DNA of 64,000 bases from an uncultured Clostridia bacterium (GTDB lineage: Bacteria; Bacillota; Clostridia; TANB77; CAG-508), in the NCBI GenBank assembly GCA_944387405.1, contig CALXET010000001.1, positions 1 to 64,000 on the forward strand. The letters run 5' to 3'. The position numbers and the translations under genes are program-made. Positions 16,968-26,299 of the stretch are shown piece by piece (position 1 is the first letter of the stretch; every line of letters starts with the position of its first letter). Below the pieces are notes generated by a model that saw nothing but the letters and a program-made list of their open reading frames with translations, was not told the DNA's origin and made no database searches.

Positions 16968-19900
16968 ATGTTACAAATTAAAAATATTTGTAAGGAATAT
17001 AAAACAGGAGGGTTAGTGCAAAAAGCACTAGATAATGTTAGTCTTAATTTAAGAGATAATGAGTTTGTATCTATTTTAGGACCTAGTGGTTCAGGAAAGA
17101 CTACTTTTTTAAATATTATTGGAGGTCTTGATAGATATGATTCAGGAGATTTAATAATAAATGGAATATCAACTAAAAAATATAAAGATAGAGATTGGGA
17201 TTCATATAGAAATCATACAATAGGATTTGTATTTCAAAGTTATAATTTAATTCCGCATCAAAATATTTTAGCAAATGTTGAGCTTGCTCTTACTATATCT
17301 GGCGTTTCAAAACGAAAACGAAAACAAAGAGCAATTAAAGCATTAGAGCAAGTAGGACTTGGAGCACAATTACATAAAAAGCCTAATCAATTATCTGGAG
17401 GACAGATGCAAAGAGTTGCAATAGCAAGAGCTTTAGTAAATGATCCAGATATACTACTTGCAGATGAGCCAACAGGTGCTTTAGATACAGAGACAAGCGT
17501 TCAAGTTATGGAACTTTTAAAAGAAGTTGCAAAAGATAGATTAGTTGTAATGGTAACACATAATCCAGAACTTGCGGAGAAGTATTCAACACGTATTGTT
17601 AATTTAAGAGACGGAAAAATAATAAATGATAGTGATCCATATATTGTTGATGAAAATAATTTAGAAAAACCAAAGCATAAAAATATGGGAAAAACATCAA
17701 TGTCATTTTTAACATCACTTTCATTAAGTTTTAATAATTTGAGAACTAAAAAAGGAAGAACTTTTTTAACAGCTTTTGCAGGATCAATTGGAATTATTGG
17801 AATTGCTATGATACTTTCATTAGCAAATGGTGTGAATTCATATATAAAATCTGTAGAAGAAGATACTTTATCTGAATATCCACTTCAAATACAAAGCACA
17901 GGAATAGATATTACTTCAATGCTTGCAGGAGCTGGAGGAGAAACTTCTGATGAAGAAAAGGTAGAAGAGAAAAAAGATATTGAAGTTACAAAAATGCTTA
18001 CAAATATGTTTTCAACAATAGGCTCTAATGATCTTAAGTCACTTATGGAATATTTAGAAAGTAGAGATTCTGATGTTTATAATTATGCAAAAGCTATAGA
18101 ATATTCATATAATGTAACTCCACAAATATATAGTTCTGATACTGAAAATCTAAGAAGAGTAAATCCAGATTCGTCTTTTAGTAGACTTGGAATTGGATCT
18201 ACTAATAGTTCAAATAGTATGATGTCTTCTATGATGAGTACTAATATGTTTTTTAAAATGCCTGAAAATACAGATTTATTTATGAATCAATATGATGTAA
18301 AAGCAGGGCATTGGCCAGAAAATTATAATGAATGTGTTTTAGTATTAACTTCATCTGGAAAGATTAGTGATTTTATGCTGTATACATTAGGACTTAGAGA
18401 TTATGAAGAATTAGATAAAATGGTTGAGCAATTTTCTGCAGAAGAAGATGTAGATGTCCCAGAAAATATGGGATCATATAGTTATGAAGATATTTTAAAT
18501 ATAAAGTTTAAGCTTATAAATGCAACAGATTATTATGAATATGATGAAGAATATAATGTATGGACTGACAAATCAGAAAATACAAAATATATGAAAAAAG
18601 TAGTTGAAAATGGAGAAGATTTAAAAATAGTTGGAGTAGTACAGCCAAAAAAAGGAGTTTCAGCTACTATGCTTCAAACAGGAATATATTATCCAGATTC
18701 ACTTGCAGATCATATAATTGTAGAAGCGCAAGAAAGTAAAATTTTAAAAGAACAATTAGATAATCCTAAAATAAATGTATTTACTGGAAAAGATTTTAAT
18801 GCAAAAGAAGAAGATAGCGATTTTGATATGGATTCATTAATAGAAATAGATGAGAAAAAATTAAATTCTGCATTTAAATTTGATGAAACTAAGATTAAGC
18901 TTGATTTTAGCGATTTTGGAGATATAGCAAGTAATGTATCTATGCCAGCTTTAGATTTAGATACTATTATTAAAAATTTAGATTTTTCAATATCAAGCAG
19001 TGAGATACAAGACTTAATGAATGATATTTTAGAAGGATATAAAGATTATGCTAAAAATCATCCAGAGTCAGATGTTACTCAGATTAGCAAATATTTAACA
19101 GAATATTTGCAATCAAAAGAAGTAAGTGAAGCTCTTCAGGAGCAAATCCAAGCTGCAATAATTGAAAATGGCGAGCCAACACTCACAGAAGAGCAATTAG
19201 AAAAAATAATGAATAATATATTAAGTGGTTATTCAGATTATGCTAAAGAAAATAATCTTCCAGATATATCAAAGTTTGATGAATATTTAGCAGAATACTT
19301 AAAATCAGATGAAGCTAAAAAAACTATTACAAATAGTTTAGTAAAAATAATGAAATCTAAAAACTTGGATAAACAAATTTCTAATATAATGGGAACTTAT
19401 ATGGCATCTAGTATGAATTCTTTAGGAAAAGCTATGGAAAATCAAATGGCATCTAGTATGAAAGATTTAGGAAGTTCTTTTGCAGATGCAATCAGTATAG
19501 ATGGAGAAGCTTTTGCTGGAGCATTTAAAATGAAAATGGATGAAGAAGAGGTTTCAGAACTTATGGCATCACTTATGACTAAAGAACAAGCAACATATGA
19601 TAGTAATTTATCAAAATTAGGATATGCTGATTTTAAAGAACCTAGCAGTATTTCAATTTATCCAAAAGATTTTGAAGCAAAAGAAAGTATTATTAAGATT
19701 TTAGATAGTTATAACAGCAGAATGAAAGAAGAAGGAGAAGAGGAAAAAGTAATTTCCTACACAGATATAGTTGGAACTTTGATGAGTTCTGTTACTGTAA
19801 TTGTAGATGTTGTAAGTTATGTTTTAGTTGCTTTTGTTGGAATATCTCTAGTAGTATCTTCAATAATGATTGGTGTTATAACATATATAAGCGTTCTAGA

Positions 19901-20216
19901 ACGTAAGAAAGAAATAGGAATATTAAGAGCGATTGGAGCTTCTAAAAAGAATATTTCTCAGGTATTTAATGCAGAGACGTTTATTATTGGACTTCTTGCA
20001 GGATTAATAGGAATAGGAGTTACTTTACTACTTCTTATACCAACAAATATGATTATTCATAATGTTGCGGGTTCTGATATTGTAAGTGCATCTATGCCAG
20101 TAGTTGCAGGAATTATCTTAGTAGTATTAAGTGTTATTTTAACATTAATTGGAGGTATTATTCCTTCTAAGAAAGCTGCTAAAGAAGATCCAGTACTTGC
20201 CCTAAGATCTGAATAA
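16968..20216 (+). CDS. MacB/FtsX-type ABC transporter, fused ATPase and permease with a long repeat-containing ectodomain
   Basis: This 1082-residue fusion starts with an ABC ATPase: Walker A GPSGSGKT (38-45), LSGGQ (143-147) and Walker B ILLADEP (163-169). A first membrane segment follows near 270 (TFLTAFAGSIGIIGIAMI). A very large extracellular region of about 570 residues comes next, and then three membrane segments at the C-terminus with the FtsX-type LERKKEIGILRAIGASKK. Within the ectodomain two similar helical units of about 70 residues carry MNDILEGYKDYAK and MNNILSGYSDYAK. ATG 16968 with AAAGGAG is preferred over GTG 16935. It may export or sense a cell-surface substrate. It stands alone, followed by a terminator. 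Confidence 0.85.
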   Translation: MLQIKNICKEYKTGGLVQKALDNVSLNLRDNEFVSILGPSGSGKTTFLNIIGGLDRYDSGDLIINGISTKKYKDRDWDSYRNHTIGFVFQSYNLIPHQNILANVELALTISGVSKRKRKQRAIKALEQVGLGAQLHKKPNQLSGGQMQRVAIARALVNDPDILLADEPTGALDTETSVQVMELLKEVAKDRLVVMVTHNPELAEKYSTRIVNLRDGKIINDSDPYIVDENNLEKPKHKNMGKTSMSFLTSLSLSFNNLRTKKGRTFLTAFAGSIGIIGIAMILSLANGVNSYIKSVEEDTLSEYPLQIQSTGIDITSMLAGAGGETSDEEKVEEKKDIEVTKMLTNMFSTIGSNDLKSLMEYLESRDSDVYNYAKAIEYSYNVTPQIYSSDTENLRRVNPDSSFSRLGIGSTNSSNSMMSSMMSTNMFFKMPENTDLFMNQYDVKAGHWPENYNECVLVLTSSGKISDFMLYTLGLRDYEELDKMVEQFSAEEDVDVPENMGSYSYEDILNIKFKLINATDYYEYDEEYNVWTDKSENTKYMKKVVENGEDLKIVGVVQPKKGVSATMLQTGIYYPDSLADHIIVEAQESKILKEQLDNPKINVFTGKDFNAKEEDSDFDMDSLIEIDEKKLNSAFKFDETKIKLDFSDFGDIASNVSMPALDLDTIIKNLDFSISSSEIQDLMNDILEGYKDYAKNHPESDVTQISKYLTEYLQSKEVSEALQEQIQAAIIENGEPTLTEEQLEKIMNNILSGYSDYAKENNLPDISKFDEYLAEYLKSDEAKKTITNSLVKIMKSKNLDKQISNIMGTYMASSMNSLGKAMENQMASSMKDLGSSFADAISIDGEAFAGAFKMKMDEEEVSELMASLMTKEQATYDSNLSKLGYADFKEPSSISIYPKDFEAKESIIKILDSYNSRMKEEGEEEKVISYTDIVGTLMSSVTVIVDVVSYVLVAFVGISLVVSSIMIGVITYISVLERKKEIGILRAIGASKKNISQVFNAETFIIGLLAGLIGIGVTLLLLIPTNMIIHNVAGSDIVSASMPVVAGIILVVLSVILTLIGGIIPSKKAAKEDPVLALRSE

Positions 20217-20276
20217 TTAATAAAAAATTATAAAATATAATAGTGTAAAAAGAATAAATGATAAAAGTAAAAATTA

Positions 20277-20326
20277 AAAGAACTCAAATTATTTAATAAA
20301 GATTTATAATTTGAGTTCTTTTTTAG
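20277..20326 (+). terminator. Bidirectional terminator
   Basis: AAAAGAACTCAAATTAT pairs with ATAATTTGAGTTCTTTT across a 12-base loop, with T and A runs on either side. It lies between the convergent ABC fusion and the minus-strand membrane-anchored protein. Confidence 0.85.
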
Positions 20327-20342
20327 ATTTTATATCATTATA

Positions 20343-21281
20343 TTAATATTCAGTTATTCCAAATGATAATGATTCATATTCATCTTCGATAGTATAAAGT
20401 GTAGTAGTAGAAATCGAACTTGGAGCAACAGTTATTGTATCAGTATTTATTTGATATGTTTCATAAGTAGAATTATTATTTTTATTTGATGTATATCTAG
20501 TACGATCTTCACATACAAAGAATTTGTTTTCATTAGAATAAGTTATATCATAAATATATATTTGATCATTATCCATATAATTATATATTCTTATTTCTGC
20601 ATTTTCTTTATTTTTTACTTTTTCTATAAAATCTTCTAAATTATTAAAATTATAGTTAGTATGGTTTTTCATATCAATTACTAAGCAATTATCTTTTTTT
20701 GCATCTTCAACAGAATAATCTTTTGGTAATTCTCTAATATTTGTATAAGAAGTCATTTTCATTTCTGGAACAGTTTTTTCTATGTTAATAGTATCTCTAT
20801 ATAAATCATTTGATACTAATATAGAAGTTCCAGTTTGTGCATCTCTATCAGAAGAGTTTACTACATAATTAAGAGTTAATGAATAATCATCTGCTGATAG
20901 GTTATCAAAGATAAGTCCGTTAACTGGTGCATTTTCTGTAATTACAAGTATCATAAAATTATTTTCAAAATCTTTTTCAGAAACTTCTAAAATATTATTA
21001 AAATTATCTTTAGTGTCTAAGTAAGTTTGATAATCTTTTATAACTCTATAGTAAAATCTATTTATGGTTTTGTAATCACTCAATAGTATATTATCATTAA
21101 TTTGATATGTTATATTGCTAGAAGTAAATTTGCTCTCATCATTTTGCAGTGATGTTACATTTTCCGTATTTTCTGATGTTGTTTCTGTTCCATTTTTAGA
21201 AGAGTTATTATTGAAATATAAAAAAACAAGAGATCCAATAATTAATACTATTAAAATTAGAAATATTATTATTTTTTTCAT
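20343..21281 (-). CDS. Membrane-anchored extracellular protein, unknown function
   Basis: A 312-residue protein with one N-terminal hydrophobic segment (about 3-24, KKIIIFLILIVLIIGSLVFLY) and no lipobox cysteine. It is likely a type II or signal-anchored protein with its bulk outside. A Ser/Thr/Asn/Glu-rich linker follows (25-55), then a mixed alpha/beta region of some 250 residues. I recognise no domain. Tyr, Asn and Asp are abundant, as in Gram-positive surface proteins. It is transcribed alone, divergent from the Rossmann-like gene. AAGGAGG precedes its ATG. Confidence 0.65.
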   Translation of the reverse strand: MKKIIIFLILIVLIIGSLVFLYFNNNSSKNGTETTSENTENVTSLQNDESKFTSSNITYQINDNILLSDYKTINRFYYRVIKDYQTYLDTKDNFNNILEVSEKDFENNFMILVITENAPVNGLIFDNLSADDYSLTLNYVVNSSDRDAQTGTSILVSNDLYRDTINIEKTVPEMKMTSYTNIRELPKDYSVEDAKKDNCLVIDMKNHTNYNFNNLEDFIEKVKNKENAEIRIYNYMDNDQIYIYDITYSNENKFFVCEDRTRYTSNKNNNSTYETYQINTDTITVAPSSISTTTLYTIEDEYESLSFGITEY

Positions 21282-21415
21282 AATTTTTTCCTCCTTACCA
21301 TCTTATGGAAATATTATAAGCCTGAGAAAAATAAAAGTCAATAAACATAAATTAGTTTACATAAGTTGAAATTGGCTTTATATCATGTTATAATATAAAG
21401 CAATTTGGAGGTTTT

Positions 21416-22198
21416 ATGGGTATATTTGAAGAATTGCAAGAAATAGTAAGATTTAGAACAGAAGTAATAGAAAAAGGAAGAGAAGTATTATATACTAATC
21501 CAGATAGATTATCTGATGATGAATTTCAAGCTTTAATATACACAATATTTGAGAAAATTAATGAATTAGATATGTCAAGTGGATGTGAGTATCATGATAC
21601 TGGAGTTAAATGCCCTGATGGAATTAGTAAGGCAAGATGTGAGCAGTTATTTGTAGATTTTTTAGATTGGTATAGAATTATTGAAACTCCATCAAATATT
21701 GTTTATGATGAAGTGACGAAGAATTTTCCTGCAAGTAAATATAAAAGAATTTTATGTGTAGGTGATGGAATGTGCTCTCATTTAGGAAGAAAACTTGCAG
21801 AAGCTGGATATGAAGTAGTAAGTGTTGACCCAGATGCTAGAAAAGAATTTAGTGGAAAAGCTAAAAATGGAAAAGGAAAACTTCATGTGACAAAAGCTCA
21901 ATTTTTTAGAAATTCAGAAGATATGCAAGACTGGGCAGATTTAATATGTGGAAGTAAGATTACTGAATTTGTAGAAGAAGTTGTAAGAGCTAAAAAGCCT
22001 GCTGTATTTACTATTAGTGATAATGCAGAAATTTATCAAATGAGATTTAAAGGAAGACCAATTTATAGTTCAAGTGATTTAGATGAGGAATTAAGAAAAA
22101 TTAAAGGCGTTACAGCAAGAAAAATAGAAGATGAATTTGAAGATGATAGGATATCTATATATGTATATACTCCTGTTCAAAGAGAATTAGATAGATAA
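21416..22198 (+). CDS. Rossmann-fold (UPF0146-like) protein, unknown function
   Basis: A 260-residue cytosolic protein. The N-terminal half is helical with CEYHDTGVKCPDGISKARC. From about residue 116 a Rossmann-like motif appears, ILCVGDGMCSHLGRKLAEAG followed by VVSVDPDAR, which resembles UPF0146/methyltransferase-type nucleotide binding. Five cysteines are spread over the first 140 residues. A TTGAAA-N17-TATAAT promoter precedes it, and its RBS is TTGGAGG. I cannot assign a reaction; SAM or NAD binding is possible. Confidence 0.6.
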   Translation: MGIFEELQEIVRFRTEVIEKGREVLYTNPDRLSDDEFQALIYTIFEKINELDMSSGCEYHDTGVKCPDGISKARCEQLFVDFLDWYRIIETPSNIVYDEVTKNFPASKYKRILCVGDGMCSHLGRKLAEAGYEVVSVDPDARKEFSGKAKNGKGKLHVTKAQFFRNSEDMQDWADLICGSKITEFVEEVVRAKKPAVFTISDNAEIYQMRFKGRPIYSSSDLDEELRKIKGVTARKIEDEFEDDRISIYVYTPVQRELDR

Positions 22199-22329
22199 TT
22201 TAATAATATTTGGTTAAGAATAAATATTGATTTTTATAGATTAATATTTATTTTTAATTTGTAGTAGAATATTTTTTCTATTTGACTTATAATGAGTATT
22301 GAAAATATAAACAAAAGGAGTAAAGTCAA

Positions 22330-22944
22330 ATGGAAAAAGAAAATATTTTAAATAAAACAATGTATAATTTTTCAAAAGGAATAGAGATCATGCAAGCTAT
22401 AATATTAGGATTAATTGCCCTATTAGTACCAACATTTTTAGCTAAATTAATTGCAAGTGTATTTGGAGCCGGAAGTGTAATTACTCAAAATTCTCAATTA
22501 ATAGTAGGATCTGTTGTAAATACAGCATTAATAGTTGCTGCTATTAATCTTAAAGGATGGAAAAAGATAGTAGGTATTGTTACAATGCCAAGTGTATCTA
22601 CAATATTAAGTGGTTATGTATTTAAATCAGCTTCTGTATATATGGCATATATGATTCCAGCAATTTGGATAGGAAATTTTGTATTAATATATGCATATAA
22701 AAAAATATTAGTAGAAAAGAAAATGAATTACTTCTTAGCAGGTGTAGTTGGAGTTGTTTTAAAAGTTTTAGTTATATTTGCAGGTTTTGAACTTTTAAAT
22801 GTATTTGGAGTATTTCCACAAAAACTAGTAGCTACACTTCAAACTGCAATGAGTACGACTCAGGCTATTACAGCTACAATAGGTGTATTAATTACATTTG
22901 TTATATATGAAATTGAAAAACATACATTAAAAGAAAATAAATAA
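22330..22944 (+). CDS. Polytopic membrane protein, unknown function
   Basis: A 204-residue membrane protein with about six hydrophobic segments (roughly 20-45, 60-75, 85-100, 108-125, 137-158 and 172-193) and short charged loops. The size and topology would suit an ECF-type substrate-binding subunit, but I see no signature residues, so this is only a suggestion. It has its own short leader and RBS AAAGGAG. The Imm5-like gene follows after 69 bases. Confidence 0.6.
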   Translation: MEKENILNKTMYNFSKGIEIMQAIILGLIALLVPTFLAKLIASVFGAGSVITQNSQLIVGSVVNTALIVAAINLKGWKKIVGIVTMPSVSTILSGYVFKSASVYMAYMIPAIWIGNFVLIYAYKKILVEKKMNYFLAGVVGVVLKVLVIFAGFELLNVFGVFPQKLVATLQTAMSTTQAITATIGVLITFVIYEIEKHTLKENK

Positions 22945-23013
22945 TAAAAATTAAAAGAAAAGAATAAAAAAATAAACATAAACAATTTTACAGATTAAAT
23001 GGGAGAAATATTT

Positions 23014-23601
23014 ATGTTTAAAGATGTAGAAGAAAAACTAAAAAGAAAAAACAAAGTTTTATTTAATCGAGATAGTAAATGTTTAGAAGATTTAATAGAA
23101 CTTATAAAAAGACAAAAACATAGAACTTTAGTATTGTGGGCTTTTGAGTGTGTTAAAAGCCCACTTAAAATATTTGAAGAAAAATACCCGGATGAAAAAA
23201 GACCAAGAAAAGCAATAGAATTATGTAAAAAATGGGCATCTGGTGAAATAAAAATGCCTGAAGCTAAAAGAGCAATTTTAGATTGTCATGCAGTATGCAA
23301 AGAAATCGATGATGAATATTATATTGCTCTATGTCACAGTATTGGACAAGGAATATCGACATTACATGTCGAAACACATGCATTAGGACTTCCTTTTTAT
23401 GAACTTACTGCTATTGTTATAAAAAATAAGAATAATTATGAAGAGAAAGTAAAAGAGAAGATTAATTATTATATCGATACTTTAATTTATTTTCAAAATA
23501 ATATTGATAAAATTGATAGAACATGGGCAAGTTTTTTATCAAGAGATGAAATAGAAAATAAAGAAAAACTTTTATGGGAAAAGAAACTAAATAGAAAATA
23601 G
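23014..23601 (+). CDS. Imm5-like putative immunity protein
   Basis: A 195-residue protein resembling the Imm5 family of putative immunity proteins. Visible family features are the HRTLVLWAFECVK segment, CHAVCKEI and the central ALCHSIGQGISTLHVETHALGLPFY with conserved Cys and His residues. Many relatives are standalone proteins not next to any toxin, and no toxin gene is visible here. ATG 23014 with GGGAG upstream is a better start than ATG 22999. The function is not established. Confidence 0.65.
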   Translation: MFKDVEEKLKRKNKVLFNRDSKCLEDLIELIKRQKHRTLVLWAFECVKSPLKIFEEKYPDEKRPRKAIELCKKWASGEIKMPEAKRAILDCHAVCKEIDDEYYIALCHSIGQGISTLHVETHALGLPFYELTAIVIKNKNNYEEKVKEKINYYIDTLIYFQNNIDKIDRTWASFLSRDEIENKEKLLWEKKLNRK

Positions 23602-23680
23602 ATTTATGGGTAAGTATAAGAATAAATTAATATTTTTGTACTTATCTTATTTTTATGCTTTTTATGAAAGTTAGTTAACC

Positions 23681-23694
23681 TTACATTTTTGTAA
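23681..23694 (+). promoter_or_regulatory. BceR-type operator upstream of the two-component genes
   Basis: TTACA-TTTT-TGTAA is an exact match to the TNACA-N4-TGTAA inverted repeat known for BceR-like regulators. It ends two bases before a probable -35 (TTTCAA, 23696) with TATAAT at 23718, suggesting activation or autoregulation. Confidence 0.7.
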
Positions 23695-23741
23695 GTTTCA
23701 AAGCAAATAAAATGTGGTATAATTCTTGTGGAGGTAAATTT

Positions 23742-24419
23742 ATGCAAAAGATTTTAATTGTAGAAGATGATGAAAAATTAAGACATGAATTAAAAGTGTT
23801 TTTAGATAAAAATGGGTTTGATGCAATAGAATTTGATAAGTTTGAAAATCCAGTAGAAAATATATTAAATGAAAATGCTGATTTAATATTACTTGATATA
23901 AATCTTCCTTTTTCAGATGGAAAGTTTATTTTAAGTGAGATAAGAAAAGTATCAGATGTACCGATCATGATGATTACAAGTATGAATAATGATATAGATG
24001 AACTTATAAGTTTAAATTATGGTGCAGATCATTATGTAACAAAACCATTTAATATTCAAATATTACTTGCTAAAATTACTGGACTTTTAAAAAGAAGTAA
24101 TAATTCCAATATTAATTTGGAGAAAATAAATTGTGGTAAGTTTATTTTAAATATATCTCAAAGTATGATAGAAAAAGATGATAAAAAAGTGGAGCTTACT
24201 AAAAATGAGCTAAGAATATTGCATTTTTTAGTGAAAAATAAAAATAAAATTGTATCTAGAGAAGATATTATGGAGCATTTATGGGAAAGTGAAAGTTTTA
24301 TAGATGATAATACTTTAACAGTAAATATGAAAAGATTACGAAATAAATTAGAAGAATTAGATTTAAAAGATTTGATAGAAACAAAAAGAGGACAGGGGTA
24401 TATATTAAATGAAGTTTAA
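23742..24419 (+). CDS. BceR-type OmpR-family response regulator
   Basis: A 225-residue OmpR-family regulator. The receiver domain has the acidic pair EDDEK, the phosphoacceptor Asp in LILLDINLPFSDG, and Thr/Lys in MITSMN and VTKPF. The C-terminal winged helix includes VELTKNELRILHFLV and TLTVNMKRLRNKL. ATG 23742 with GGAGGT is preferred over the upstream GTG-type extension. The gene overlaps the kinase gene by 11 bases and is followed by a BceAB-type transporter. A matching operator lies in front of both units, so it probably controls resistance to cell-wall peptides. Confidence 0.92.
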   Translation: MQKILIVEDDEKLRHELKVFLDKNGFDAIEFDKFENPVENILNENADLILLDINLPFSDGKFILSEIRKVSDVPIMMITSMNNDIDELISLNYGADHYVTKPFNIQILLAKITGLLKRSNNSNINLEKINCGKFILNISQSMIEKDDKKVELTKNELRILHFLVKNKNKIVSREDIMEHLWESESFIDDNTLTVNMKRLRNKLEELDLKDLIETKRGQGYILNEV

Positions 24420-25422
24420 AAATTTTTTAATGGAAAAAAGTTTATATATTGTTTTGATTATACTTTCATTAATCATGATAGAAGTTTTACTTATGATATA
24501 TGAGATAAATTTGTATATAAGAATATGTGTAATTCTTCTTCCAATGATTGCACTTATTATATCAATTATTAGTGAATACATAGTAAAAAATAGTTTTTAT
24601 AAAAGATTAAAAGTAAATTTAAATGAATTAGATGACAAATATTTAATTTCAGAAATTATTAATAATCCTAATTTTATAGAAGGAAAGATTTTAAAAGAAA
24701 CATTGCAAGATGCAGGAAAATCAATGGTAGAACATGTGAATTCATATAAGTTTTTACAAGAAGAATATAAAGAATATATAGAATTATGGATTCATGAAAT
24801 TAAAATACCAATTGCAACTAGTGAAATGATAATAGAAAATAATAAAACGGAAGCAAGTAAAAGTATAAAAGAAGAATTAGATAAAATAGAAAATTATACA
24901 GAACAAGCTTTATTTTATGCGAGAAGCAATACTGTTGAAAAAGATTATATGATATCAAAAGTTAAATTAGATGAAATTGTAAATCAAGTAATACTTAAAA
25001 ATAAAGTGTCATTAATTTCAAATAAGATTAATATATCACTTCATGATCTTAAAAAAATAGTGTATACAGATAGTAAATGGATTGTATTTATATTAAATCA
25101 AATTATTCAGAATTCTATTAAATATATGAAGAATCAAGATAAAAAGATTGAAATTTATTCAAAAGATGGAAAAGAAAATACTGTTTTATGCATAAAAGAT
25201 AATGGGATTGGAATGAGAAAAGAAGAAGTTGGAAAAGTATTTGAAAAAGGTTTTACAGGAGAAAATGGGAGAATTATAGGAAAGAAATCAACAGGAATTG
25301 GTTTATATTTATGTAAGAAATTATGTGATAAATTAGGTCTTAAAATAGAACTTGATTCAAATAAAGATGAAGGGACAGAAGTTAAAATTACATTCCCTAA
25401 AAATAGTTTTATAGATTTTTAA
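24409..25422 (+). CDS. BceS-type intramembrane-sensing histidine kinase
   Basis: A 337-residue sensor kinase. Two membrane segments (about 11-30 and 36-57) are separated by only a few residues, so there is no extracellular sensor domain, as in BceS-like kinases that read the state of the partner transporter. The H box is ELWIHEIKIPIAT, the N box is QNSIKYM, and the G boxes are DNGIGM and GIGLYLCKKL. It overlaps the regulator gene by 11 bases, so the two are coupled. Confidence 0.92.
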   Translation: MKFKNFLMEKSLYIVLIILSLIMIEVLLMIYEINLYIRICVILLPMIALIISIISEYIVKNSFYKRLKVNLNELDDKYLISEIINNPNFIEGKILKETLQDAGKSMVEHVNSYKFLQEEYKEYIELWIHEIKIPIATSEMIIENNKTEASKSIKEELDKIENYTEQALFYARSNTVEKDYMISKVKLDEIVNQVILKNKVSLISNKINISLHDLKKIVYTDSKWIVFILNQIIQNSIKYMKNQDKKIEIYSKDGKENTVLCIKDNGIGMRKEEVGKVFEKGFTGENGRIIGKKSTGIGLYLCKKLCDKLGLKIELDSNKDEGTEVKITFPKNSFIDF

Positions 25423-25437
25423 TGTTAATATAGAAAG

Positions 25438-25451
25438 TGACAAAATTGTAA
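25438..25451 (+). promoter_or_regulatory. BceR-type operator upstream of the transporter genes
   Basis: TGACA-AAAT-TGTAA matches TNACA-N4-TGTAA. It lies 81 bases before the ATPase start, in the gap after the kinase gene, and suggests that the transporter is induced by the adjacent regulator. Confidence 0.7.
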
Positions 25452-25531
25452 GAGTAATGTCACCAAAATCGATGGCACATAAAAAAATAAAGTTCTACAA
25501 TAAAGCTATAAAGAGAAAGGAGATTTTTATT

Positions 25532-26299
25532 ATGAGTACAGTATTAGAGGTTAAGAATGTAGAAAAATACTATGGTAATAAATCAAATTTAACGAAAGCA
25601 CTAAATAATATTAGCTTTAAAGTAGAAAAAGGGGAGTTTGTAGGAATAATGGGTGCTTCTGGAAGTGGTAAAACAACACTTTTAAATTGTATTTCTACAA
25701 TAGACAGAGTAACATCTGGAAATATTTTCATTAATAACTTAGATATTACAAAATTAAAAGGAAATAATTTAAACAAATTTAGAAGAGAAGAGCTTGGGTT
25801 TATATTTCAAGATTTTAATCTTTTAGATACTTTGACTGCTTATGAAAATATAGCACTAGCATTAACAATTCAAAAAGTACATGCAAAAGAGATAGACAAA
25901 AGAGTAAAAGAAGTTGCAAGTAAACTTGAGATATCAGATATTTTAAAAAAATATCCATATCAAATTTCAGGTGGACAAAAGCAAAGAGTAGCATCTGCAA
26001 GAGCTATAATTACTAATCCTAAACTAGTTCTTGCTGATGAACCAACAGGAGCTTTAGATTCAAAATCTGCAAGACAACTTTTAGAGACTTTTGATGTTCT
26101 AAATAGATCTTTAGGAAGCACAATTTTAATGGTAACACATGATGCATTTACAGCTTCATATGCAGATAGAATTATATTTATAAAAGATGGTAAGATTTTT
26201 AATGAACTTACTAAAGGAAATAGTTTGAGAAAACAATTTTTTGAGAAAATAATAGAGGTACAAACACTTCTTGGAGGTGATTTGAACGATGTTATTTAA
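25532..26299 (+). CDS. BceA-type ABC transporter ATPase
   Basis: An ABC ATPase of 255 residues with Walker A GASGSGKTT, signature ISGGQKQR, Walker B LVLADEPTGALD and the switch His in VTHDAF. This is the MacB/BceA subgroup. ATG 25532 with AAAGGAG is preferred over the upstream extension that begins at 25457. It overlaps the permease gene by 11 bases. Together they form a detoxification module against peptide antibiotics such as bacitracin or lantibiotics; the exact ligand is unknown. Confidence 0.93.
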   Translation: MSTVLEVKNVEKYYGNKSNLTKALNNISFKVEKGEFVGIMGASGSGKTTLLNCISTIDRVTSGNIFINNLDITKLKGNNLNKFRREELGFIFQDFNLLDTLTAYENIALALTIQKVHAKEIDKRVKEVASKLEISDILKKYPYQISGGQKQRVASARAIITNPKLVLADEPTGALDSKSARQLLETFDVLNRSLGSTILMVTHDAFTASYADRIIFIKDGKIFNELTKGNSLRKQFFEKIIEVQTLLGGDLNDVI

